NCBI GenBank assembly: GCA_012656075.1
Contig: JAAKBF010000068.1
Span: 186,001-250,000, forward strand
Direction: 5' to 3'
Length of the DNA stretch: 64,000 bases
Source: Phytophthora hibernalis
Taxonomy: Eukaryota; Oomycota; Peronosporomycetes; Peronosporales; Peronosporaceae
Made by a program: the position numbers and the translations under genes. The notes under the pieces are model-generated. The model saw nothing but the letters and a program-made list of their open reading frames with translations, was not told the origin of the DNA and did no database searches. Below, in pieces: positions 44,434-55,869 of this stretch. The first letter of the stretch is position 1. The number at the start of each line of letters is the position of its first letter.

Positions 44434-44720
44434 TAACACACATCAACTTACTTTAGTTTTAGCCAATAAGGGTACATCACACAAACCTAATGTATCACAC
44501 ATCAACTTCCTTTAGTCTTAGCCAAAAAGGGTACACCACACAAACCAAAGGTAACACACGTCAACTTCCTTTAGTTTTAGCCAATAAGGGTACACCACTC
44601 AAACCTAATGTATTCACACATCAACTTCCTTTGGTCAATAAGGGTCCACTCAAACCTAATGCTTCACACATCAACTTCCTTTAGTTTAAGCCAATAAGGG
44701 GCCTTCGCTACGCTCGGAGG
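44434..44720 (+). repeat. 59-bp tandem array, right part
   Basis: Four to five further units, progressively diverged, ending near GCCAATAAGGGGCC. Confidence 0.85.
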
Positions 44721-44817
44721 ACGTTTTACAGCCAATAAGGGCACGCCCTCGGCGAACTGTCCCCCGCCGCGGGGTAGATTCCTACTTAAAGAGGATGAAT
44801 GAGCATCGCCGCACTAT

Positions 44818-44834
44818 TCATTCGAGAATTTGCG
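44818..44834 (+). promoter_or_regulatory. Oomycete Inr + FPR core promoter of the CRN gene
   Basis: TCATTCGAGAATTTGCG matches the consensus at 14 of 17 positions and lies 35 nt upstream of ATG 44853. It shows that the in-frame ATG at 44799 is upstream of transcription. Confidence 0.72.
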
Positions 44835-44852
44835 GCGTCGAACAGAAGGTCG

Positions 44853-47256
44853 ATGGCACGGCTCGTGTGGTTCCAGTTGGTAGACGAAAAAGGGAGTCCA
44901 ATTACGTCGGCTGATGCGATCGATCAAGAAGTTTCCATGGTGCTTCAATTTCGGAAGGCGGTGCAGAATATTTATCGCCATGATCACCTCGAGGAATAAA
45001 TGCCTCCGCCCTCCAAGTTTACAAGAACATGGCGGCGTTCCTGAATCGGGTCGGAACTCGGGTCGAGGGTCGAGTCGGGAACCAATTACCATTGCAGGAA
45101 GATGCCCTGATCGGCTCATTTGGTGACAAAAGCAGAACGCGCTCATCGTGCAAGTGCCGAAGGTTTGGCTCAAGTTGGTGGCTGCTGACACTCGCACGGC
45201 TCTCGCAGATGACGTCTCCATCCCTCTCACAGAAGAGGACACCGTTCAACAGCTACGGGATGTGGTGAAGAAATTGTATGCTGACAGTCTCCTCGAGAGG
45301 ATCGCTGCCTCGCAACTCAAGGTGTACACGGACTGGAACGCATACAATGGTGATCCGAAGCAGAACCCTCTGAGACCCGATGCACGTATTAGGGCTATGG
45401 CAAAACAGTAGAGACTGCGCTCATCGTGGAGGTGCCAGCGCGGGAGGAGTCGAAAGAAGAGGCCAAACGGATTGCGTGGACTACACCCGTAGCACGTCCC
45501 CAGCTTGCTGTTGACAGACATGATAAGCTTATTCGTTTGTCATCGACACACATCCGTGGCAGTGGACTTGGTCGTGGTGTCGGGGAGGAGCTTGTTCTGT
45601 TTCGTCGAGCTCCATTAAGGAAGCAATGGAATGAAATCTACCGATGCTCCATCCAAACATATGCGCGTCTCTGGGTGGTTGGCCCCCAGGTACGGGGAAG
45701 TCGTGCGCAGCGCTTGCATTTGCTCATGCACTGGATCCATCGAGGTGGGACGTGATTTGGATTCATTACGAAAGAAAACTTGGCGTTTTTAACTGTGTTC
45801 GTCTGATGGGCGACAAGGAAACAACGTGTATCATCCCAAATATTGGGATGGAGACGCGGACACAGCTGAAACAAGTCCTGAATTCGACTTCATCAGATCG
45901 GAAAACTATTGTCTTCCTGGATGGATATAATAAGAAGACTGATGAAAAATCCGCAGTTTTTCCGCTTTGCGGTGAGTGGCACATTCATGACGTAAAGCAT
46001 CGTCGACTCGTGGTAATCTCCTCGATGGGAGCGCCTGATGATATTTACCGTCATGAGGATTCTCGACCAATTCCTTCTATTAGTGACGACTCCAATGATC
46101 AAGAACTGTCACTGAAGTTAACTGACGACGCAGAAATGAAGCTTGCTGGAAACGATGATACAGATATGGGGGATTTGGAAATGAACATGTTGCAAGGAAC
46201 TTCTCCATCTAATTCGAAACTTATAATGAACGACCAAATGCTGTTTAGTCTCGATTCATGGAGAATTGAGGAATACCAAGAAGCAATCGAGCAGGAAGAC
46301 TTTTTCCGTTCCGTCGAGAACGTTTTCCCACAGTTTCATGCTCGAGAGAACGAAGGTTTGAGTGAAGACAGCACCCATGAAGGCGAAAGAGAAGATTTGG
46401 ACAAGTTCAGGATAGCCAAACAGCTGGAAGAGAAGTATTTTGTAGTTGGTGGGAGTGCTCGGATGATGTTTGACATTACCACGGAAGCTGCCATTGCCAG
46501 TCTTGACAAAGCGATGAGCAAGGTGACAGATGTGCAGCAGTATCTTTTGGAACTTGTTGGAGATTCATCACCTACCGCAGTCAATCGATTGCTTGCGCGA
46601 TACCGTAACGACACTGGTTGTGATGATGTTCGTTTGGTCAGCAGCTACGTTATGAGGAGTTTTGCTACGAGACTGGGTCCGGATCTTTTCCAAACATTTG
46701 CGCGAGTGTGTGGAGTGAATCCGTCGGTAGATGGTTACATTTTTGAAGGTTGGTTTTTTCGAGGCTTGGGCACAGTGACCTCCCTGTATGGTATGTCATG
46801 GGGGACTTAAAACAGGAGCGCCAGTGGGAAAATTCAGACGTGTTTTACTTTGACCCAGACAAAAATACAAGTTATGTATCCTCAGCCGACGTGGTTAGCT
46901 CCGAAGAAGTGGAACCAAGGTGGATACGACGCTGTATTTGTCGATAAGGGTCGTGGGTTCGTGCGGTTCGTTCAATTGACACGCGCCGCCGAGCATTCCT
47001 ATGACCCACATCCTTTCTTGACTCTACTGGACAGATTATCAGCAGCAGGCATTCTGACCAAAGTTGAAAAGTTGAACTGTGCTTTGTAGTCCCAATGGCA
47101 AAGCTTGACGAATTCCGGCTCCCCGTCAAGTCGCAAGATTTCGTGAAACGCGTTGTGGAATTGGCTTCATCTCCTGGGATGTGGACGCGCCGCAATCCTG
47201 ATCCCTTCTTCACTGGATGCAGAGGAGAGGTTTTCTCTGTGGTATTGAATATGTGA
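44853..47256 (+). CDS. Crinkler (CRN)-type effector gene, frame-broken
   Basis: The start MARLVWFQLVDEKGS is the ubiquitin-like header typical of CRN proteins. A second header-like unit follows (KVWLKLVAADTR, DTVQQLRDVVKKLY). Then come a P-loop NTPase region (PPGTGKSCAALAFA at about 45682-45720 and a Walker-B-like TIVFLDGY near 45905), a long middle region, and a C-terminal REase-like segment (YDAVFVDKGRGFVRFVQLTR) ending at TGA 47254-47256. CRNs are effectors made by oomycetes; several act in host nuclei and some provoke plant cell death. At least six frame changes or stops break the gene (about 45000, 45130, 45410, 45640, 46800 and 47086). It is either a pseudogene or affected by the indel errors seen elsewhere. 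Confidence 0.75.
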
Positions 47257-47917
47257 TGACCAATACTGTTCATGTCGAAGGAGAGAGAGTAGCTAAAAAC
47301 GCGTGCGATTGAATCCATGAAAACCAGTGGTTTCACAAGTTTTCCAGATCATACACATTCGAAACGAATTGCTTGCTTAGCCAGAGAAGGGAATTGCGGC
47401 TGATTGGTATGATTGCTTCGAGGGTAAACGAACTAAGTGAACGCATTAGTGCATCAAAGTTATTTGGTAACTGGCATGTTGATTTGTTGTACTCTTTTAG
47501 TCTACTACTACTAGAAGTACTTCGAAGTATCCGATACTACTACCGTTAGTAGAAAGGATGCGGTGAAGGAATATCTTATGCTGAAGTTGCTCAAATATTG
47601 TTGCCAAGCGCTACTAGTACTACATAGTAATAGTACACCCCCTATTGGGTGGGATTTTGCAGCTCGACAGACTAATGCTCCTTTCTCTTTGGGCGACCAA
47701 GTCTTGGACTACGGTACTTGGTACTTGGAACGTTACTTTCAAAACAAACACCTATGAGAATCTACTTGCAGCGCTTATCTTTCGAGGGATCTCAATCTGG
47801 CATTTCGTAAATGCGCAACTGAAGAACTTGGTGCGATATTCTAACGACGCGCGTTCATAATGCTTACATTTGCATTAGAAATCCCAGCGCTGACGCGGCA
47901 CATATCATCTTGCTTTT
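47257..47917. other. Intergenic
   Basis: No gene is supported. The palindrome TACTTCGAAGTA occurs at 47518-47529, amid several TACTAGTAC-like words. Confidence 0.45.
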
Positions 47918-48165
47918 TCAGGCTGCTGTTGTTTTGCTCGTGGTCTGCAGGTCCTTCTCGCGAAGCTCCTTGCCACAACCATTTCCGCACACCACAAATC
48001 TCATCGAGCACAAACGTTGATGTTTCTTGAGCGAGTTGCAGATAAACACTTCACCACAGCCAAGCAGACACCAAATCGGTCGGAAGGCACACTCCCGTAT
48101 TTCATGACGTTCATTTTCGTGGGCCAACAGCAACTTCACAAAGCACTGATACTTGCACGTTCACG
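47918..48165 (-). pseudogene. TRAF-type zinc-finger fragment, minus-strand half
   Basis: Reads CKYQCFVKLLLAHENERHEI, WCLLGCGEVFICNSLKKHQR and CGNGCGKELREKDL. The repeated C..GC....L..H...C pattern is that of TRAF-like zinc fingers. It faces the plus-strand half head to head. Confidence 0.5.
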
Positions 48166-48668
48166 CCGCAACGTGCGCTGTCGAAATGGATGCACCATCA
48201 ACGATTTACTGCTGAAAGATCGTTCTCATCACAAGACAGCTACATGCTTACTTCGACGTGTTCGGTGTAAATGGGCTTGTAAGGAGACTGTCCTTGCTGG
48301 CACCCAAGGGATTCACGAGTTTGACGAGTGCGAAGTTCGTCAAAAGAGCAGCCCAAACCGCTGTGGGCGCAACAACGACTTGTGTTGCAGATGGACGACC
48401 ACATTTCGACCACATCCTCTCACCGCTTGAGTTTGTGTTCACTAGGCTGCGGTCGTCGTGTTCCACTGCATACAATGGATATGCACGTGGCACAGGATTG
48501 CCGCAAGCGTATCATAACCTGCACACAATGCAATCAAAGGCTTCTCGAGGAAGAACGGCCTTCACACCAGAGTATGCAGTGCCCAAATCGCTTCACTGTG
48601 TGTCGACCGTGCGGTCAGACGAATTTAACACAAATGGCTCAACACCGGAACACTTGCGCTTCATCATA
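48155..48668 (+). pseudogene. TRAF-type zinc-finger fragment, plus-strand half
   Basis: Plus-strand pieces in two frames: VRCRNGCTINDLLLKDRSHH, then RCKWACKETVL, and CSLGCGRRVPLHTMDMHVAQ, CTQCNQRLLEEERPSHQSMQ and VCRPCGQTN. They show the same Cys/His rhythm as the minus-strand half. A frame change lies near 48330. TRAF-like fingers usually mediate protein-protein contacts; no other domain is present. Confidence 0.5.
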
Positions 48669-49137
48669 ACCACGTTCTTCGATAGTTGTCGGTGGCTTAC
48701 ACAGGAGTGGTCAGGAGACGAACCGCATATGACATTGGTTTTTGGCGTGAAGGGTGTAACGCTGATAGATCATGCTCTCTCCACAGTCACACGAAGCTCG
48801 CATTCGTCTTGAAGGTGTCTCGTGCGATCTTGAAAAGTAAAGTGAACGGAGCACTTCTGGTTAGGACAATTAACTACTCGAAGACCGCTTCATGTGATCT
48901 TTCAACTCTTCAGCCCATAGTTTTTCGCACCGCAGTTATTTGGAAAATATATAACATGTAAAAGACACTGAGAATGCACAGGGTTAGGACAAAAATCACA
49001 CATAAGATCGACAATTCGCAAGAGAAAGACACTTCAAAGATGACTGACATTGTGACCAGACCGTTGGTGGGTACGAGGCCCGCAGCCAACGATTTCCAGT
49101 CATTCGAGAAAAACCGAGAAGTAAGCAGAACTCGGTA
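48669..49137. other. Unassigned sequence
   Basis: No supported gene. It may contain the 5' end of the piggyBac element that follows. Confidence 0.4.
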
Positions 49138-49799
49138 ATGGCAGCACGGCGGGAGACACGTCGCGAAACGGAGGCATTCCTCGCGCGACTGCAAGGAAGG
49201 AGTCTTGCTGAGCGCCAACGCCTATCTGCAGAGCACAGGGCGTACATGCATGGGGAGAGGGAGACCGACGCTGACTTCGGAGACGCGGATCCAAGCGCAC
49301 CACCGGGCGTCGACGCAGCCCAGGCGATAGAGCCACCGTCGGCGGCGCCTCTCTATCGACGTCCTCCAGTAGGAAAGGACGCTTCTTACATTGCTGCTGC
49401 GAAGAAGCGCATGGACCAGCCCCTTGTCATAAAAACTAACCAGAAGAAGCAAACGAAACGAAGTCTCCGGCAAAAAGAAGACAACGAAGCGGCAGCTGGC
49501 TGCTGAGGCGAAGGCTGCAAGCCAGTCTGCTGCGAAGGCAGGCGGGACGCAAGAAGGTGACGGACGACGAAAATCGAGGAGCAGCTGCCCGTCAGCAAGC
49601 ACTTACTCAACTACAAGATGCGGAAATGGCTAAGGCGGCAACAAAGCCTGTGCCACCCAAGAAGAAAGCTAGGAAGAAGACAAGCCCACCCGTCGTGGTT
49701 GCAGAGATCACTGGAGATGGCGATGGTGAATGTTTTCATCTCTGGTGCGTATGGCGCCGCCGCGATCGACCTCGCCAGATCTGTCTACCAGGTTTGTGA
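49138..49799 (+). CDS. Charged low-complexity ORFs upstream of piggyBac transposase
   Basis: Two frames (49138-49506 and 49557-49799) encode an Arg/Glu-rich N-terminus (MAARRETRRETEAFLARLQG) and a Lys-rich segment (KPVPPKKKARKKTSP). They may be the first exon or exons of the piggyBac gene that begins downstream, joined by a frame change. This is not certain. Confidence 0.4.
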
Positions 49800-50009
49800 T
49801 CCCCGTGCATGCAGTATATACAACATGTTAACATACTGACATGCTGCATGATTGTCGTATTATGTGTGACAGTGCGGCGTTAGCAGCAAAACAACCGTCG
49901 GCGGAACGGTATGTGGCTGATGTCATGCTGTATATACAACGTTGTCTAACTATACCTGTGTTGTACAATGTGATGCTAATATTTTGACACCAGAACGCTA
50001 TCTGGCGAT

Positions 50010-52560
50010 TTGGATGATGCTGCTCGGACTGCTGAAAATTCGACCGTTGCTGTGTCTCGTGAAACTGTCGGCGAGGGCCTGAATTCTGACATGGAGGGAG
50101 ATGACGCAGACTCTGAAGATTGGTATATTGAGACAGAGTCTGAGGAGGATGTATCTACTGCAGCACTCGCCGACCAGCCCTGTGTGGATCAAGTCCAAGA
50201 AGAAGATGACGGTTCTTCGAGAGATGATGACGTCGTGGACGGGGAAGCACTCATCGCGAAAAGAGAAGAATGACGAGAGAGCTCGCCAGGGACCGTCTAA
50301 AAACTGCGATGGGAAAGCTGACGCGCGACTGGACGACTACTACACAGGACTGGCGCCAACTAACCAAAGACGAGATGGTTGTACTGGCACAGGACGAATA
50401 TGCGCTGAAGAAGATGCGAGTGGACGGTTGGAATTTTGGTACGCTCTTCACGAATTTTGTATAAATAACATGTACTAATTGTGATGATGTTGTATGATTC
50501 AACCAGACACTACTACGCATGTCGAGAGACCGTAGGCTTATACTGGTCTGTACACAGGAGAATGCGGACCAACTGAAGCGGTAATGGAGAGGGCCGAATC
50601 GCCGCTGCAAACTATTTTTCTTTATCATGCCACTCAGATTGTGGTATCGGATTGCAACCGAAACCAACCGCTACTACGACCAGCACCTGAATGAGCGCGT
50701 TGACGTAATGTACGACAAGCAGCTGGAAAGGGGTGAGACAGCAACAAAGAGAAAATTCTGCTGCGCGAAACGAAGAGACACAAGAACATCAAGCCAAAGG
50801 ACATTCTTCATTGCCTGGGTTTACTGGTGACCAGAATGTTGTACCCACACACGCGGCGCTTCGCGGATCATTGGCGCAAGACCCCAATTGGAGCTGTGCC
50901 GAAAGGAACATTCAACCAGTTCATATCGAAGGCTCGCTTTAGTCGGGTTATGCAAAACTTGCACTTTACGAACAACGCTGACTCGCGGGCCGAGACAGAT
51001 CGAGCCTGGAAGGTTCGCTCTGTGGTTGATACTCTGCAGCAAACGTTCAACAAAGGCTTCGACGTTCCCTCCGTTCTTGCATTTGACGAAGCAATGATTC
51101 CATCAAGAAGCCGCCACAACGTGACCAGGCAGTTCATGAAAACAAGCCTCACAAATGGGGGACCAAGAACCTCATGACGTGCAGTGCTAAAACTGTATAC
51201 TGTCTTCGGTACGTGTATCTCCGTGGCTCCTGCATTGGAGGCCACGGGGTTTGCTTTTTTGGCTATGTCTCACATGTTGTACATAACCCATTTTTGTTTT
51301 ACTTTATGCTGTATATCCAACACGTGCAGCCTTGAAGTTTACTGTGGTTCAAATCAGCACGCGGACGAGCTAAGTGGCGCATCGCCGACGCGATTTTCAG
51401 CAGACCCGAACTCCGGCCCTGCAGCAGTGATCCGCAATCTCCATGAAGTCCTCCCGCCCCGCAAGACGGAGTGTTTCATGCGGTTGTGACAGACAGATTC
51501 TATACATCGATTCAACTAGCTCTACAGCTTCTCGCCCGCAACGTTTACAGCATCGGCACAATCCAGACGAAAAAGGGGTTCCCGCCGTCGCTTATCACGA
51601 AGGACGCAACGCGACCGCCGGATGTGGACCGTGGAACGTCTGCAATAGCGGTTGTCAAGTGTTGTCCCGAGTTACAAGTGCTACGCTGGTGGGATCGATT
51701 GCCGATGTATCTACTTTCAACTGGAAGTAGTACAAGCTCGCAAGCTTGCGGTACGAACACTTGTCTATCGAAACCATTTCTTGCTCTAACTTTATGTTTT
51801 CGTTGTTTGTTTGAAACTGGGAAGTCACGTTCCGGGTGGCCAGAGGATCACTATTTCCTGCCCGTCCGCAATGCGTGATTACCACCGTTGGATGGGCGAG
51901 GTAGATGTCCATGATCAACTACGCCTCCAGCGTTACTCGCTTCAGCTTGCAGTGCGGTACCGAAAGTACTACAAGACGATCTTCTTGGGCCTCGTCGACA
52001 TGGCGATTGTAAACGCTTACATCGTTTATCGCGAGGCCCAGAAATAGAAAGGTGAACCGCCGTCTGACCACGCGGGGTTTCTTCAGATCTTGCAGTCCCA
52101 ATTACTGCAAGTTGCAGCAGAAGATGTCAACGATGAGGTATATACTCCATCAGTTCCAACTGACATGGTGTACATGCTTGACATGTTTTTTCTAACTCGT
52201 ACGTTGTGCGCAGATTTTTCGCCTGGTGTGTCAACGCCTGCTGCATGCACGGTTCCGGTGGAGCACAAGCTTACAGAATTCCCTGAGTGGGTTCAAATTC
52301 GAGAAGACTTTCGGAAGCGACCGCAGCACCAGAAAAGGTGTGTTCGATCAGGAAGAAGAAGGTCGGTGAGCGATGAGCTACAAGATTTACTGCGATGCGT
52401 GCAGTGATGGAAGCAAGCGGTACAAAATTATCGTTTGAGCGATGACAAGTTTGCACTGATTCTATGTACGAATTTTAGCGTCTACCTCTGTGACCGGATT
52501 AGGCCCGACACTACCCTGGCAACACCATGACATGCCAGCATATCAGGTGGAAAATGGCGA
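50010..52560 (+). pseudogene. piggyBac-like transposase (largest copy)
   Basis: An acidic N-terminus is followed by DEYALKKMRVDGWNFG, the start of the DDE_Tnp_1_7 domain (PLRLWYRIATETNRYYDQHL) and HTRRFADHWRKTPIGAVPKG. The three catalytic-type Asp contexts all seem to be present: VLAFDEAMIPSR, VVTDRFYTSIQ and EVDVHDQLRLQRYS. An intron is visible (CTTCGGTACGTG near 51208 to GTGCAG near 51328). The end carries a Cys-rich zinc-ribbon tail (YCDACSDGSKRYKI). Frame changes occur near 50270, 50820 and 51170, among others. It could be a young copy damaged mainly by indels. Confidence 0.75.
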
Positions 52561-52711
52561 AGAGCGACCCCACCCTCGTGTTGGCCGTGGTATTCAGATG
52601 CGCGGACTAGAAAGCGCCGCCGCCAGGCCGCCGAGGACGAAGACGACGAAGACGACGAAGAAGGTGAGGACGGTGAAGGGAGGATGGAGGAGATGCCGGA
52701 GCGTGATTTCG

Positions 52712-52750
52712 ACGACATCGCTCACTGGCAAGCGCAGTGAGCGATGTCGT
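52712..52750. repeat. Perfect 16-bp inverted repeat, 7-nt loop
   Basis: ACGACATCGCTCACTG and its exact reverse complement are separated by GCAAGCG. Located just past the piggyBac coding sequence, perhaps in its 3' flank. Confidence 0.9.
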
Positions 52751-52759
52751 GCAGAGTAA

Positions 52760-53249
52760 AGGGACGGCGAGTGAGGTTATACAGGGTGGTGAGACGGCGA
52801 ATGAGGTTGTTCAACGTGAAGAGATGGTCGGTGAAGAGAAAGAATAAGGCGTTTGCCGAATGCTGGACGTTTCAGCTTATCAACTTCAATATATATCGTA
52901 GCAATCATTGATGACTCCATTCATAGTCGCGCAATTTAGATCGTACTCTGCTCGCCATTGATAAAAAGGACGCCGCTAACAAGTACGATATACCTCCTGT
53001 TAAACCTCGGTTACCTAGCGTCGATCTATTTGACTACATGCGTGTACATAGCGCTACGATGACCTGAGCAAGCAATCGCTTCCGATCAAGCCAGCTTCCC
53101 GCAGTTCATAGAAGGACATCGTACTTATGAAAGGTCATACACACATGAAGAATAGCCTTTTCTTAACGTGTTGTATATACAACATGTGGTAACGTGGACA
53201 GGAGTCCAAAAAGCCCGTGAGTATGGGGGGTTAAAGTGATCGACATGCT
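52760..53249. other. Unassigned sequence
   Basis: No supported gene. Contains TTGTATATACAACATG at 53171, a word that recurs in and around the piggyBac copy. Confidence 0.4.
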
Positions 53250-53337
53250 ACTGTCTCGGGCCAAGGAGAAGCAACGTGGTCACGCGTACTGCTAGGAGTG
53301 GGTATTTCAATCTTCTTTACCTTGCGCGAAACGCTGC
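53250..53337 (+). pseudogene. TBC/RabGAP gene, 3' half, segment left of Tc1
   Basis: Reads VLLGVGISIFFTLRETLL. This resembles the last helices of a TBC domain. The frame runs into the Tc1 insertion at the TA 53338-53339 and resumes exactly at 54920. Confidence 0.6.
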
Positions 53338-53339
53338 TA

Positions 53340-54919
53340 CACTCCCGGACAGAATATTACGGCCACCGACATTTTTGCTATAACTTTTTTCTACTGGGAG
53401 TTGAGGCTTGCTGTTTAGATATGTGCTGTAGGCACCCTAGTGAAGCATAGTTACGATTAGAAGTTTGCGAAGTTCGAGCTGAGAGGAGGCTCCCATACAA
53501 AAAAACATTTGTGGACCTGGACACAATATACGGCCAGCCAGACCCATACAAAAATTAAGTCAAACGTCATGAAAAGATTGTGTCGTAAAGTAAATGCTCT
53601 CAGAACCACCAGTCGACTGGCAAGCTGTTGCCGCTCCCTGCTCGACCACCTTGTGCTCTCACTGTCATTCCCCAACCGGATGGGCAGAGGACCATCGCTG
53701 ACCGAGGCGGACCGCGGACGGATCCAAGGACTGAGCGAGGGCGGCTTCAGCATCCGAGCTATTGCCGAGAAGCCGAAGCGCTCAAGGGACTGCGTGCAGA
53801 GAGCTCTGAAGACAGGCTCGACGCGGCGTCGTACAGCAGGCCGGAAGCCGTCGCTAACCAAACGGCAGACACGCCGCATCGTGCGCAAGGCTTCCACCGG
53901 AGACTACAGCTCCACGCGTCTGAAGGAGGAGCTTTCGTGCTCGTGCACGGCTCGAACGATCCGCCGTCTTCTGGCTGGCGTTGACTGGCTGGATTACGCC
54001 AAGATGGACAACACCCTCCCCCTGACCAAGCAGCACAAGCTAGCTCGTTTGGAATGGGCCAAGCGGATGATTGTACAGCCTGATATATGGCCCACAATCG
54101 TCTTCTCTGACGAGAAGAAATTCAATCTCGATGGGCCAGATGGCCTTTGCCATTACTGGCGTGACATACGGCGGCCTACCAGACAGACTGTGCGACGGCA
54201 GAACGGTGGGGGTCTGTAATGATTTGGGGGAGATTTAGTGCAGCCGGAAAGTCGAAGCTCGCAGTTCTCCAAGGGCGACAGGCGTCCGAGCACTACGTGT
54301 ACACAGTGTCGGAGTACATGCTCCCGTTCGTGCACCTCCATCATGGCGTGGACTACATCTACCAGCAAGACAACGCGTCTATCCACCGCTCCAAGTTCAC
54401 GACCACATTCTTTGAGGAGGAAGGCATCCGCGTTCTCGACTGGCCTGCCCGCTCTCCGGACTTGAACCCAATCGAGAACGTGTGGGCCATGATGGCTCAG
54501 ATCGTCTATCATAATGGCAAGCAGTACGACAGCGTTGCGGAACTGACAGCGGCTATTTATGCGGCGTGGGAGGCTGTTGACGTTACTTACTTGCGCAAGC
54601 TCATAGACTCGATGCCAAGACGCTGCATCGAAGTCATCTCAAGCAGGGCAACACAACCCACTACTAATAGCAAATTACACAATCTTTTCATGACGTTTGA
54701 CTTAATTTTTGTATGGGTCTGGCTGGCCGTATATTGTGTCCAGGTCCACAAATGTTTTTTTGTATGGGAGCCTCCTCGCAGCTCGAACTTCGCAAACTTC
54801 TAATCGTAACTATGCTTCACTAGGGTGCCTACAGCACATATCTAAACAGCAAGCCTCAACTCCCAGTAGAAAAAGTTATAGCAAAAATGTCGGTGGCCGT
54901 AATATTCTGTCCGGGAGTG
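53340..54919 (+). mobile_element. Tc1/mariner element with long, near-identical TIRs
   Basis: Inverted repeats of about 243 bp (53340-53582 and 54678-54919) differ at only two places: the length of one T-run and one base. TA dinucleotides flank both ends. The element carries one transposase gene. The near-identity of the TIRs indicates a recent insertion. It interrupts a TBC-type reading frame that becomes continuous if the element and one TA are removed. Confidence 0.93.
53680..54803 (+). CDS. Tc1-type DD34E transposase
   Basis: From MGRGPSLTEADRGRIQGL: a paired-type helix-turn-helix (GFSIRAIAEKPKRSRDCVQR), a second one, then the catalytic motifs IVFSDEKKFNLDG (D), YIYQQDNASIHRS (D) and RSPDLNPIENVW (E, 34 residues on). 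A single -1 frame change lies at the G-run 54208-54212, just before VMIWGRFSAAG; one extra base gives an unbroken transposase of ordinary length. The last 40 codons run into the right TIR. The element may be intact and recently active if the run is a sequencing error. Confidence 0.88.
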
Positions 54920-55700
54920 TAGAGGCTAAGGAAGCAGGAGAGGTACTATTGGCGATTAACGAATATTTCGCCCGAGAAATGACGAAGACAATAGCCGAAA
55001 TGGACAAGTTCCTTCACTTCTGTCTGATTATCACCGACCAATTGGAGCCAGACATCGTTGAAGAGTTCCGCTTAGTCCACAAGGATGAAGTGATGGAACG
55101 GTTTGACGCGTTTAAAGCGAAGAAGATCGAGATGCGACAGCAGCTCGAGGAGGCAAAGGCCAAACAGCGGAAGGCGGCCAGTGCACCACCTTCACCCTCA
55201 AAATCTGACCGGCTGTCGACTTTGTCAGCATCAGGCATCATGTCGAGCGGTCACAACCGAATATCCGGGTTGTCCTCCTTTATAAGCAACCCACTTCGCG
55301 GTAGTGGAGGCGCCAAAACGACAAGGACAGGCTCGGGGATGATAAAGAAAACCGCAAACGCTACCAGCGAGTAGATGTCCTTCAAACGCACCACAGCTTC
55401 AGTGAGGATTTAGAGAAGATGGAAGATCAGCTGGAGGATCTATCGGATTTTTTTCTGCGCGGGAAGATAGACGAAAAGGAGCATTCGTATATTCGTGCGG
55501 AAATTGTGCGGAAATGGTGCAAGGGCATGAACTCGCCGCAGTCTGCAATGGTTCGAGTGCAGTCCGTGAAGCATACGTACTGCGAACGGAACGGCGATGA
55601 AACATTCACGAACAGTGTTCCATTCTTATTAGAGGGCCCACTGCGTGGGAGTTTCGTTGGCGAGGCAGATGGAATGCACCACGAGAAAAAGGGATCGACG
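54920..55700 (+). pseudogene. TBC/RabGAP gene, 3' half, segment right of Tc1
   Basis: Continues EAKEAGEVLLAINEYFAREM, then a coiled coil (ERFDAFKAKKIEMRQQLEEA), a Ser-rich region (SAPPSPSKSDRLSTLSASGI) and, after a -1 frame change near 55374, VDVLQTHHSFSEDLEKMEDQ. It fits the end of a TBC domain with a C-terminal coiled coil. Rab GTPase-activating proteins of this family act on vesicle trafficking. The sequence becomes unrecognisable after about 55700, near a gypsy fragment. Confidence 0.55.
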
Positions 55701-55869
55701 TCACTTTATGGGGCAGGAAAGATAGGAATCTGTCCAATGCCAAGCGTAGGTTTTAGTTTGATGCAGATTTAGTATGTGAGTCAGTAAGGGATGAGAGCTG
55801 GTGGTGTTGAAGCGCCGGCAAGGCGTACCAGCCAGCGCCTCTCCTTCCGGAATCAACCACAAGGACACA

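Noticed and set aside
44434..44720. Short ORF encoded by the 59-bp array (HTSTSFSLSQKGYTTQ)
   Set aside because: It only reflects the repeat being read in an open frame; no start context or conservation.
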